Below, piece by piece: positions 17,365-27,300 of a stretch of 64,000 nt of DNA. Made by a program: the position numbers and the translations under genes. Within the stretch, counting starts at the first letter, position 1, and each line of letters opens with the position of its first letter. This stretch comes from Streptosporangium brasiliense. GTDB lineage: Bacteria > Actinomycetota > Actinomycetes > Streptosporangiales > Streptosporangiaceae. Below the pieces are notes generated by a model that worked only from the letters and a program-made list of their open reading frames with translations, was not told where the DNA came from and searched no databases. The stretch lies in the NCBI RefSeq assembly GCF_030811595.1, contig NZ_JAUSRB010000002.1:6820001-6884000 (forward strand), written 5' to 3'.

Positions 17365-18412
17365 CTAACGAAGAACACCACGAGACCCAATATGGGGGCG
17401 AACGTTGCCTGATGCGGCAACTATGTCGGCGGCACCGGGACCCGCCATGGGCGCATCAGCTCGTTCAGTGCGCCTGGGCGGTGTGCTCGCGGTGAAGGCC
17501 AGAAGAAGCGCGGCGGTCCGCGGCGGGTCCTTGAGGATGGGCGTGTGCCCGATACCGGGCAGCAGCTCGACTTTCGCGCCCGGAACGGCGCGGTATTCGG
17601 CGGCGGAGGAGGATCGCCATCTCTGGTCGTCCTCACCGAAGATCACTAGCAGCGGTTTGCCGAGGGAGTCAGCCGATCGGGGAGCGCGCGCTGGTTCACA
17701 TAGTCGTCGCCGGACTGCGATGTCGCGATGAAGGCGTGGTAGGTCATGCCGCGCGCGTCGTCCACGACCGCCTGTGGGGCCTTGTAGCCGGGGCGGCTGA
17801 ACGCGGTGCTCGCGGCGTTGCGGATCAGGCTGTCGGTCCGAAGCCGCCACAGCAGCTGCCCGATGACGGGGTCATCCAGGAGCCCGCCGACGAAGCCGCT
17901 TGAGACGGCGGCGTTCAGGCGGGGTGCGGTGTCGATGATCGCGAATGCGGTCACCAGGTCGGGTCGTTGCTCGGCGAGAGCGGTGGCGACCGCGCCACCG
18001 GTGGAGTGGCCGACCACGACGGCGTGTTCGACGCCGAGCCGGTCCATCGCCTCACCGACCCGGCGTCCCTGCCCGGGCATCTCGTAGCCGCCGCCGGCCG
18101 GTTTGGCCGATTGGCCGTGCCCGAGCAGGTCGATCCGGATGACGCGATGGGACCTGGTCAGCAGCGGAACGAGCGCGTCCCACGAGCGGGTCGACGCGGC
18201 GAGCCCGTGGATCAGCACGAGTGCCGGGGCATCGGGGGGCCGTCCTGACGCACGTAGATGTTCCCGCCGTCGAGGGGCAGGGTCGGATTCCCGCCGGCCT
18301 TGGCGCTCTGCCGCGTCACCACCTCCGCGTTCACGAGAAGCAATCCGACGACGACGAAGAGGACAGCCGAGGCGATCAAGAGGCGCCGCCGGCGCCGTGC
18401 CGCGCGGCTCAC
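17365..18412 (-). pseudogene. Membrane-anchored alpha/beta hydrolase with two frameshifts
   Basis: Three frames make one protein of about 340 residues. The first part (18412 to about 18232) has an Arg-rich start and a single transmembrane segment LLIASAVLFVVVGLLLV. The middle (about 18232 to 17665) has LIHGLAASTRSWDALVPLL and the nucleophile elbow VVGHSTGGAVATAL. The last part has PLLVIFGEDDQRW with the acid and PGIGHTPILKDPP with the His. Each break fits loss of one base, the first within a run of six C. A pseudogene or sequencing error; the catalytic triad is complete. Confidence 0.8.
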
Positions 18413-18651
18413 ATCAGCCTGCCGGTGCGGAAACCGCAGGTCGGCGTCGCCGAAACAGCGGGGTCATCGAGCCCCAGGGAAATAATCATGGGCCTACTGT
18501 CGCCGTCGGTACGCGCCGGTATCTTGTACAAATGTTCCGGTCAGTCGGCTGGATGCTCTCGGTGCCGGCCAGGGCGCGGACGGCGTCCGGCTTCCCGCTC
18601 GCCGAACCTTGCTCGTCCAGGCGGTCGGTACATCGCGCTCTGATCGGTACG

Positions 18652-19476
18652 GCCGGCACCCTTGACCATCTCGACGTGGCGGTCCTTCATCAGGGCTTTC
18701 CCGACTCGGCGACCGCGCCATCAGCGCGCGTCGTCGCCTGGCTCGTCGACACCGGCGCGGTGGGCGCCGAGGCGCTTCACCCATCCGACGCCAACCCACA
18801 AGGTCGGTGCATGACACGCGACGCCGTGCTGGCGACCGTAGACAAGATCAACCGGCGGTCCGTGAAGATCGGCGGATATCGCGTTGACGCCCAGATCGTG
18901 CCTTACTGGCTGTTCCTTCGCCTCTACAGCGACAGCCCGCAGTCCTACGCCACTCTCGCCGAGGAGGCCCGCGCGCTGAGCCGAGCCGGCGCGACGCCGC
19001 CCCCCGCCTCGTTGAAGCAGTTCCTCGACGGCGTTTTCACCGGCGCCGGCGACGCGTCAGATCGGGCCGGAACGGCGATCCTGTGCGGTGACCGGGCCGC
19101 ACCTCGTGATCCGTTGGTCTACTACCGCGACATCCAGCGCCATCGCACGGCGGAGCCGCTGTTCGGGCCGCTTGCCCGCAACATCCCCCCGTGCGCGTTC
19201 TGGCTGGTCAAGCCGCTCGAACCGGCCACCACGATCGGCAACGCCGTACCCGCGCTGATCGTCGGCGCCGCCGGCGACCCCGCCACGCCCTACCCGGGCC
19301 AGCAGGCCATGCACCGGGCACTGACCGGCTCCCGCATGATCACGCTGAAAGGCGCCTACCGCCACACCGTCTATCTCGTGGCGGGCAGCACCTGCGTCGA
19401 TACCAACGTGAGCCGCTACCTCATCGACGGTGTCCTGCCCAGCAAGGACGTCACCTGCACCCGCAGCAACGCCTAG
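18652..19476 (+). pseudogene. Tripeptidyl aminopeptidase-type hydrolase, C-terminal half
   Basis: About 274 residues matching the second half of S33 secreted aminopeptidases, including the TAP-like domain: CAFWLVKPLEP, PALIVGAAGDPATPYPGQQA (acid), and the position around GAYRHTVYL (His), with paired Cys near the end. The N-terminal half with signal peptide and GxSxG nucleophile is absent; upstream sequence in this frame (from 18103) is not homologous. Truncated, therefore inactive. Confidence 0.7.
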
Positions 19477-20005
19477 CGCGGCTACCCCTGCTGCGCGCGC
19501 TGCGGTGGTCTGCCCCGCCCCGGCGCCGGGGCAGGCCATCCGCCCAGCCACAGGTAGCCGCCGGCCGACAGCCAAACGCCCACGCGGAGTGCCGTCCACC
19601 GCTCATCGCCAGAGTGAACGGCAGCGGCGCCACCGGCCGCGGTGAGCCTGCCGCACAGCATGCCGTAGGCGGCCATGTAACGCCTGCGCAGCTCGACCGG
19701 GCGTGACTTCGATTTCTTGACGGCGTCGCTCTTTGAACGCTTTCTGGAATCCCGGGTCGGCGAACTGACGGATCCCAACGGCAAAGAGCATGCTGCGGCC
19801 ATCATGGTCGAACGTCTGTGAGGTGGCCGCCCGGCAACCGGGCCAGCCATGCTCCTGTCTCCAGAGCGGTCTGCGCGGCCTGGCCTGGCACTCTGCGGCT
19901 GTCGGTAGCGGGGCACGCGTCCCGGTTCGACTTGTGGGTAGCCGGACCAGGGAGTGATCTATCGGTGTGGACAGGCGCGCGTGGATGGGTGAAGGAGACG
20001 GACTC
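19477..20005. other. Gap upstream of narK, no gene seen
   Basis: Over 500 bp. Several short frames with poor composition; contains the narK promoter region. No FNR-like palindrome or other operator could be picked out by eye. Confidence 0.5.
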
Positions 20006-21241
20006 ATGATGGCCAGGAGAGGCTTTGGTACGGGCCTGATGGACCCGGTGGGCTCGGCGCGTACGCCGTGGATGATGCTGGCGTGCGCGACCTTGGGGTT
20101 CGCGCTGAACTTCTGGGCCTGGGCGCTGCTCAGCCCGCTCGGCCCGCGTTTCAAGCAGCTGCTCGGCCTGCCGGCGGCGCAGCAGGCGCTGCTGGTCGCG
20201 GTGCCGGTGATCGTCGGCTCGCTGGGACGGATCCCCGTGGGCGCGCTGACCGACCGCTACGGCGGCCGGGTCATGTTCCCGCTGGTGTCGGCCGCCACGA
20301 TCGTGCCGGTGCTGTTCATCGGTGTGGCGGGGCAGAGCTCGCTGGCCGCTCTGCTGATCGGCGGGTTCTTCCTCGGCATCGGCGGCACCGCTTTCGCCGT
20401 CGGGGTGCCGTTCGTGGGCGCGTGGTTCCCGCCGCACCGGCGCGGGCTGGCGGTGGGGGTCTTCGGCGCGGGCATGGGCGGCACCGCCATCAGTGCGCTG
20501 ACCACCGTCCATCTGGTCGACAGCGGCGGTGCGGCGGCCCCGTTCGTCATCACGGCGGTCGTGCTGGCGCTCTACGCGGCCATCTCGTGGCTGGTCCTGC
20601 GGGACGCTCCCGGGCGTAGCACGCCGGGTCAGCCGTTGATCGCGCGGCTGGCGGCCACGGCCAGGCTGCCGATCACGTGGCAGGCGTGCCTGCTGTACGC
20701 GGTCGCCTTCGGCGGCTATGTCGCCTTCTCCGTCTACCTGCCGGCCTATCTGCAGACCGGGTACGGCCTGGAGCAGGCTGATGCGGCCTACCGGATGGCC
20801 GGGTTCGTGGTGCTGGCGGTGCTGATGCGCCCGCTCGGCGGGTGGCTGTCGGACCGGATCGGCCCCGTCCCCGTCCTGGCCGGGGTGTTCGTCGTGGTCA
20901 TCGTCATGGCGGCGGTCCAGGCGCTGACGCCCGCCCTGATGCCGGTGGGCACGGTCGCGTTCCTGTCCATGGCGGCGGCGCTCGGCGCGGGCAGCGGCGC
21001 CACCTTCGCGCTCGTGGCCCAGGCCGCCCCGGCCGACCAGGTGGGCTCGGTCACCGGGCTGGTCGGCGCGGCCGGCGGGCTGGGCGGGTTCGTGCCACCG
21101 CTGGTCATGGGCTTCCTTTACGGCCGGCTCGGCTCCTACGGGCTCGGCCTGGCCTTGCTCGCCGGTACCGCCGCGCTGGCGGTCGTGCTGACCTTGACCG
21201 CGGTGCGCGCCTTGGTGGGCGTACAGGTGCGGGCCCGCTGA
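20006..21241 (+). CDS. narK: Nitrate/nitrite transporter (NarK-type MFS)
   Basis: 411 residues from ATG 20006, with GAAGGAGAC eight bases upstream (frame opens at 19967). Twelve hydrophobic segments; first-half motif GRIPVGALTDRYGGRVMFPL and the Gly-rich nitrate signatures GGFFLGIGGTAFAVGVPFVG and MAAALGAGSGATFALVAQAA. Brings nitrate in and/or exports nitrite at the cytoplasmic membrane. Converges on narGHJI, which it serves; a hairpin separates them. Confidence 0.93.
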   Translation: MMARRGFGTGLMDPVGSARTPWMMLACATLGFALNFWAWALLSPLGPRFKQLLGLPAAQQALLVAVPVIVGSLGRIPVGALTDRYGGRVMFPLVSAATIVPVLFIGVAGQSSLAALLIGGFFLGIGGTAFAVGVPFVGAWFPPHRRGLAVGVFGAGMGGTAISALTTVHLVDSGGAAAPFVITAVVLALYAAISWLVLRDAPGRSTPGQPLIARLAATARLPITWQACLLYAVAFGGYVAFSVYLPAYLQTGYGLEQADAAYRMAGFVVLAVLMRPLGGWLSDRIGPVPVLAGVFVVVIVMAAVQALTPALMPVGTVAFLSMAAALGAGSGATFALVAQAAPADQVGSVTGLVGAAGGLGGFVPPLVMGFLYGRLGSYGLGLALLAGTAALAVVLTLTAVRALVGVQVRAR

Positions 21242-21258
21242 TCAGCGCTCGCTGTTCA

Positions 21259-21282
21259 GGCCCCGCTGATCAAGCAGGGGCC
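21259..21282. terminator. Hairpin between convergent narK and narI
   Basis: GGCCCC (21259-21264) pairs with GGGGCC (21277-21282) around a 12-base loop. Lies in the 92-bp convergent gap and could end both transcripts. Confidence 0.55.
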
Positions 21283-21333
21283 CTCCGGGCTTGTGCCGTG
21301 CCGCCCGGCGGTGACCGGAGGGTTCCTGCGGGG

Positions 21334-22047
21334 TCAGCGTGACGGCTCCCAGCCGCGCCGGGCGGCCGGGCGTTTCTCGTCCCTGCTGCGGTAGACGATG
21401 TACGGCCGCGTCAGGTAGCCCACCGGGGCGGTGAGCATGTGCACCAGCCGGGTGAACGGCCAGATCGCGAACAGCACCAGCGCGCTGAGCGCGTGCAGCT
21501 GGAACAGCAGGGGCACGTCCGTCATCAGCGTAGGGTCCGGCTGGAAGGTGAAGATGGACCGGAACCACGGCGAGACGGTGGTGCGGTAGTCGTAGCCGCC
21601 GCCGGTGAGGTTGGCCATGACGGTGGCGGCCAGGCCGAGGGCGATGGTGAGCGCCAGGACGGCGTACATCAGCTTGTCGTTGCGGGTGGTGGCGGTGAAC
21701 ACCGGGCCGACGGTGCGGCGCCGGTAGATCAGGATGGCCAGGCCGCCGATCGTGGCGATGCCCGCGATCGTGCCCAGCACGACGGCCGACAGGTGGTACA
21801 GCTCCTCGCTGACCCCGACGGCCTCGGTCCAGCTCTTGGGGATCACCAGGCCGCCGACGTGACCGAGCGCCACCACCAGGATGCCGAAGTGGAACAGCGG
21901 GCTGCCGATGCGCAGCAGCCGTGACTCGTACATCTGGGAGGAGCGGGTGGTCCAGCCGAACTTGTCGTAGCGGTAGCGCCACACGTGGCCGAGCACGAAC
22001 ACGGTGATGGCCACGTACGGCAGCACCACCCACAGCAGGACGCTCAT
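21334..22047 (-). CDS. narI: Respiratory nitrate reductase gamma subunit (cytochrome b)
   Basis: 237 residues, usual NarI length. Five transmembrane helices (VVLPYVAITVFVLGHVWRYR onward) with histidines available for the two b-type hemes (HFGILVVALGHVGG, FQLHALSALVLFAIWPFTRLVH). Oxidises menaquinol and passes electrons to NarH; anchors the complex. Start ATG 22047 overlaps the narJ stop by 4 bp (ATGA). Last gene of the operon. Confidence 0.95.
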   Translation of the reverse strand: MSVLLWVVLPYVAITVFVLGHVWRYRYDKFGWTTRSSQMYESRLLRIGSPLFHFGILVVALGHVGGLVIPKSWTEAVGVSEELYHLSAVVLGTIAGIATIGGLAILIYRRRTVGPVFTATTRNDKLMYAVLALTIALGLAATVMANLTGGGYDYRTTVSPWFRSIFTFQPDPTLMTDVPLLFQLHALSALVLFAIWPFTRLVHMLTAPVGYLTRPYIVYRSRDEKRPAARRGWEPSR

Positions 22048-22658
22048 CGGCCCGCCTCCATCATTGAGTATGGTTCCAGGCCGACGGCCTCGGCGGGCGG
22101 CCCCTGCGCCGCCAGCCGCAGCGCGGCCTCCTGCTCGCGGGTGCCCGCCGGGGGCAGCGTGGCCAGCACGGCGGCCACCACGTCGGCGTACGGTGAGCGC
22201 TCCTCGGCCAGCGCGGCGCGCAGCACCTCCACGCCCGCCCGGTGCTCGGTCAGCAGCCGCCGGGCCTCGCGGACGGCGCCGCGCGCCGACAGCTCGCACA
22301 CCACGGCCAGGTGGTCGGGCAGCTCACCGTCGGCGGGCTCGAAGCCCGCAGCGCGGAGCGCGTGCTTGAAGCGCAGCAGCGCGGCGCCGCGCTTGCGGGT
22401 GTCGCCGTAGGCGTAGTAGGTGAGGTACGGGCAGCAGCGCCGCTTGAGGTCGAACGTCGCCACATAGTGTGCGGCCAGCTCGGACCGGTCGGTGCCGGCC
22501 ACATGGCTGAGGAAGGCCGACAGCCGCTCGCGAACCTCGCCGGTCGGCAGTCCGTTCACCGCCTCCGCCAGCACGCCGAGCCCGTCATACAGGCGCTCGT
22601 CGGGATAGCCGAGCAGCACCGAGGCCACCATGTGGGCGGTGCGCACATCGCTGCTCAT
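22044..22658 (-). CDS. narJ: Nitrate reductase molybdenum cofactor assembly chaperone
   Basis: 204 residues from ATG 22658. All-helical TorD/NarJ-type chaperone (VASVLLGYPDERLYDGLGVL; HYVATFDLKRRCCPYLTYYAYGDTRKRG is the conserved core, split here only by quotation). Required for cofactor insertion into NarG before membrane docking. Overlaps narH by 4 bp and narI by 4 bp. The longer frame upstream lies inside narH and is a shadow. Confidence 0.95.
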   Translation of the reverse strand: MSSDVRTAHMVASVLLGYPDERLYDGLGVLAEAVNGLPTGEVRERLSAFLSHVAGTDRSELAAHYVATFDLKRRCCPYLTYYAYGDTRKRGAALLRFKHALRAAGFEPADGELPDHLAVVCELSARGAVREARRLLTEHRAGVEVLRAALAEERSPYADVVAAVLATLPPAGTREQEAALRLAAQGPPAEAVGLEPYSMMEAGR

Positions 22659-24301
22659 TTCTTCCTCCCGGGGAACAGCCCGTCCGGTGTGCCCTTGCCG
22701 TCCCAGTTGAGCAGGTTGACCCGGCCGCGCAGCTCGCGGGCGTCGTCCACGTCCTCGCCCTCCTGCCGCTGGCGCAGGGCGTGGAAGTTCTCCACCGCCA
22801 CCGGGGCGGGCGTGCCGGAGGCCTCGCCGAACGGGCCGTTCATACCGGGGCCGCCCTCGTAGTCCAGGCTGCAGCCGGTGGCCAGCTCCTCCAGCTGCTC
22901 GCCCTGCTCGGCGTGGGCCTTGGGGATGACGTAGCGCTCGCCGTAGGGGGCCAGGGCCAGCAGCCGGTGCATGCCTTCGACCTGTGGGCCGCTCATCCCG
23001 ACGGCCTCCGCGATCGACTCGTCTCGTTCCTGGCCGAGGTTGACGCGGCGCATGTACGAGCGCATCGCGGCCAGCCGGAGCAGCACCGCCCGTACCGGCT
23101 CGGGATCGCCGGCCGTGAACAGCTCGGCCAGATAACCGATCGGGATGCGCAGGGCGTCGATGGCGCCGAACAGGTTGCCCGCGTCCTCCCCGTCGTGCCC
23201 GGTGCCCGCCAGCACGTCCACCACCGGCGACAGCGGCGGGATGTACCAGACCATCGGCATCGTGCGGTACTCCGGGTGCAGCGGCAGCGCCACGCCGTAT
23301 TCGAAGATCAGCTTGTGGATCGGGGAACGCCGGGCGGCTTCCAGCCAGTCCTCGGGGATGCCGGCGGCGCGGGCGGCGGCGATCACCTCGGGGTCGTGGG
23401 GGTCGAGCATGACGCTCTTCTGCGCCTCGTACAGGGCCTTGTCCTCGGGGACGGAGGCCGCCTCGGCGACGCGGTCGGCGTCGTACAGGATGAGGCCGAT
23501 GTAACGCAGCCGCCCCACGCACGTCTCTGAGCAGACCGTCGGGATGCCCACTTCGACGCGCGGGTAGCAGAACGTGCACTTCTCGGCCTTGCCGGTGCGG
23601 TGGTTGAAGTACACCTTCTTGTACGGGCAGCCGGTCACGCACATCCGCCAGCCACGGCAGCGGTCCTGGTCGACCAGCACGATGCCGTCCTCCGACCGCT
23701 TGTACAGCGCTCCGGACGGGCAGGAGGCCACGCAGGAGGGGTTGAGGCAGTGCTCGCAGATGCGCGGCAGGTAGAACATGAACGCCCGTTCGAACTCCAG
23801 TTTCACCTGGTCCGACAGCTTGCGCAGCACCGGGTCGGCGGGGGCGAGCTCAGGTGCGCCGGCCAGATTGTCGTCCCAGTTCGCGCTCCAGCTGATCTTG
23901 GTGGGTTCGCCGGTGATGAGCGAGCGGGGCCGCGCCACCGGCGTGTCGGCCTGCATGGGGGCGGAGAAGAGCCGGTCGTAGTCGTAGGTCCAGGGCTCGT
24001 AGTAGTCCTGGATGGACGGCATCAGCGGGTTGGCGAAGATGGAGAGGAGCTTCTTGAGCCGGCCGCCGGCCTTCAGCTTGAGCCGGCCGCGCCGGTTCAG
24101 CTCCCAGCCGCCCTGCCACCGTTCCTGGTCCTGGTAGGTGCGCGGATAGCCCTGGCCGGGCCGGGTCTCGACATTGTTGAACCAGACGTACTCGGTGCCG
24201 GCCCGGTTCGTCCAGGCCTGCTTGCAGGTGACCGAACAGGTGTGGCAGCCGATGCACTTGTCCAGGTTCATCACCATGGCGAGCTGTGCCATGACACGCA
24301 T
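22655..24301 (-). CDS. narH: Respiratory nitrate reductase beta subunit (Fe-S)
   Basis: 548 residues. Cysteine groups for four clusters: CIGCHTCSVTC near the N-terminus, CEHCLNPSCVASCPSGAL, CRGWRMCVTGCPYKK (Trp in place of one Cys, as in the 3Fe-4S cluster of NarH) and CTFCYPRVEVGIPTVCSETC. Transfers electrons from NarI to NarG on the cytosolic face. ATG at 24301 overlaps the narG stop by one base (TGATG), so translation is coupled; ATG 24292 is an alternative start. Confidence 0.96.
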   Translation of the reverse strand: MRVMAQLAMVMNLDKCIGCHTCSVTCKQAWTNRAGTEYVWFNNVETRPGQGYPRTYQDQERWQGGWELNRRGRLKLKAGGRLKKLLSIFANPLMPSIQDYYEPWTYDYDRLFSAPMQADTPVARPRSLITGEPTKISWSANWDDNLAGAPELAPADPVLRKLSDQVKLEFERAFMFYLPRICEHCLNPSCVASCPSGALYKRSEDGIVLVDQDRCRGWRMCVTGCPYKKVYFNHRTGKAEKCTFCYPRVEVGIPTVCSETCVGRLRYIGLILYDADRVAEAASVPEDKALYEAQKSVMLDPHDPEVIAAARAAGIPEDWLEAARRSPIHKLIFEYGVALPLHPEYRTMPMVWYIPPLSPVVDVLAGTGHDGEDAGNLFGAIDALRIPIGYLAELFTAGDPEPVRAVLLRLAAMRSYMRRVNLGQERDESIAEAVGMSGPQVEGMHRLLALAPYGERYVIPKAHAEQGEQLEELATGCSLDYEGGPGMNGPFGEASGTPAPVAVENFHALRQRQEGEDVDDARELRGRVNLLNWDGKGTPDGLFPGRKK

Positions 24302-27300
24302 CAGTAGTCGACCTCCTGGCCGCGGCGGCGGATCACGGTGACCTCGTCGCGCTGGTTCCCGGTCGGGCCCAGGTAGTTGAAGGCGAAGCTGAGCTGGGCG
24401 TAACCGCCGATCAGATGCGTGGGTTTGACCAGCAGGCGGGTGAGGGAGTTGTGAATGCCGCCGCGCAGCCCAGAGGTCTCACTCTTGGGCACGTCCACCA
24501 CGCGTTCCTGGGCGTGGTACATGTACACCGTCCCTTCGGGCATACGGTGCGAGACGACCGCGCGGGCCACCACGACGCCGTTGCGGTTGACCGCCTCTAT
24601 CCAGTCGTTGTCGGCGATGCCGGCCTTGGCGGCGTCGGCCGGGCTCATCCAGATGGTCGGCCCGCCACGTGACAGGGTGAGCATCAGCAGGTTGTCCTGG
24701 TATTCGGAGTGGATGGACCACTTGGAGTGCGGGGTGAGATAGCGCACGGTGATGCCGTCCTCGCCGGACTCTCCCACGCCGGGCTCGGCGAACAGCGCGG
24801 TCATGTTCAGCGGCGGCCGGTAGACCGGCAGCGCTTCGCCGGTCTCGTGCATCCAGTCGTGGTCGAGGTAGAAGTGCTGGCGGCCGGTGAGGGTGTGCCA
24901 GGGCTTGCGGTGCTCGACGTTGATGGTGAAGGCCGAGTAGCGGCGGCCGTGGGCCTCGCTGCCCGACCATTCCGGCGAGGTGGTCACCGGGACGGGCCGG
25001 GCCTGGGTGTCGGCGAAGGCGATCTGCTTGTGCTCGTCGGCCAGGCCGTCGAACGACGTCCCGGTCCGCCGGCCCAATGTGGCGAACCCCTGCGCGGCCA
25101 GGCGGCCGTTGGTGGTGCCCGACAGGGCCAGGATGGCCTCGCACAGGTCGCGGTCGCGGGCCAGGGACGGCCGGCCGTCGGCGACGCCGCCGCGGGCGGT
25201 GCCGTTCATCCGAGCCAGCCGGTCGATCTCGCCGGACACGTCGAACGTCAGGCCCTTGGTGGTGGCGCCGAGCCGTTCCAGCAGCGGGCCGAGCGCGGCC
25301 ATCTTCTCCGCCACGGCCCCGTAGTCGCGCTCCACCGCGACCAGTTTGGGGAAGTCGCGTCCCGGCGTGGGCGTCTGGCCGGTCGCGCGCCAGTCGCGCA
25401 CCCGCCCGTGCGGGGTGGCCAGCTCGTCGGGCGTGTCGTGCAGCAGCGGCACCGCCACCAGGTCCGTACGCGTGCCGAGATGGGTCTTCGCCAGCTCGCT
25501 GAACGCCGTGGCGATGGCGTGGAAGGCGGCGAAGTCGGTGCGCGTCTGCCAGGGCGGGTCGATCGCCGGGGTGAAGGCGTGCACGAACGGGTGCATGTCG
25601 GTCGAGGACAGGTCGTGCTTCTCGTACCAGGTGGCGGCCGGCAGCACGATGTCGGAGAACAGCGTCGTGGAGGTCATCCGGAAGTCCAGCGACAGCAGCA
25701 GGTCCAGCTTGCCGCGCGGCGCCTCCTCCACCCAGGCCACGCTGCCGGGACGCTGCTCGGGCGCGGCCTCCTCGGCCCGCACGGCCGAGTCCGTGCCCAG
25801 CAGGTGACGCAGGAAATACTCGTTGCCCTTGGCCGAGGAGCCCAGCAGGTTCGCCCGCCACACCGTCAGCACGCGCGGCCAGTTCTCCGGCGCGTCCGGG
25901 TCCTCGCAGGCGAAGCCGAGCCGCCCCGTGGCGACCTGCTCGGCGACGTACGGACCCGGATCGGCGCCCGCCTCGTCGGCCAGGTCCAGGGGGTTGCGGT
26001 CGAACGTCGGGTAGGACGGCATCCACCCCAACCGGGCCGACTGTGCCAGCAGGTCGGCGGTGGACTTGCCGGCGAAGGCGCCCTCCGCCAACGGGGAGGA
26101 GACGACGTCGGCGCTGTAGGTGTCGTAGCGCCACTGGTCGGTGTGCAGATACCAGTAGGCGGTGCCGATCATCTGCCGGGGCGGACGCGACCAGTCCAGC
26201 CCGGAGGCGAGCTGCGCCCACCCGGTGATCGGCCGGCACTTCTCCTGGCCGACGTAGTGGGCCCAGCCGCCGCCGTTGACGCCCTGGCAGCCGGTCAGCG
26301 TGGTCAGCGCCAGCATCGCCCGGTAGATGGTGTCGGAGTGGAACCAGTGGTTCGCCCCCGCCCCCATGATGATCATCGATCGGCCGCCCGACTCCTCGGC
26401 GCTGGTGGCGAACTCACGCGCGATCCGGGCCGCCGCCGCGGCCGGCACCCCGGTGATCGCCTCCTGCCAGGCAGGCGTATACGGTTCGGTCGCGTCGTCA
26501 TACCCGGACGGCCAGCGTCCCGGCAGCCCGTCGCGGGCGACCCCGTACTGGGCGAGCATCAGATCGAACACGGTGGTGACCAGGTGGCCGCCGATCCGCC
26601 GCACCGGCACCCCGCGTTCCAGCACGCCGTCGCCGTGACCGTCGAAGCGCGGCAGCGCCACCGCCGCCGCCTCCCCTCCCAGGCACGTGAGCAGCGGATC
26701 CACCTCGCCCAGGTCGAGGTTCCAGCGGCCCTGCCCCTGCTCGGAGTGGCGGAAGGCGAGCGAACCGTTCGGCACCACCGGATCCCCGGTCCGCGCGTCC
26801 AGCAGCACCGTGGCGAACGCCGCCTCCCGCCCGTCATCACCGAGGTCGGAAGCGGTGAGGAACTTGTCCGGCACGTACGACCCGCCCCGCTCCCGCAGCC
26901 GGACCAGGAACGGCAGGTCGGTGAAGCGCTTGACGTAATCGGCGAAGGAGCGCCTCTCACGCTCGGCGAAGAACTCCCTGAGGATCACGTGCCCCATCGC
27001 CATGGCCAGCGCGCCGTCCGTGCCCGGATGCGGGGCCAGCCACTCGTCGGCGAACTTGGCCGCGTCGTTGTAGTCGGGTGCGAGCACCACCACCTTCTGC
27101 CCGTGGTAGCGCGCCTCGGCCATGTAGTGGGCGTCCGGCGTGCGGGTGACCGGCACGTTCGAGCCCCACACCATCAGGTACGCCGCGTCCCACCAGTCCG
27201 CCGACTCCGGCACGTCCGTCTGGTCGCCGAACACCTGCGGCGAGGCCACCGGCAGGTCGGCGTACCAGTCGTAGAAGGACAACATCGCGCCGCCGATCAG

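Noticed and set aside
22659..23642. N-terminal extension of the narJ frame
   Set aside because: Shadow within narH; NarJ homology begins at the ATG at 22658.
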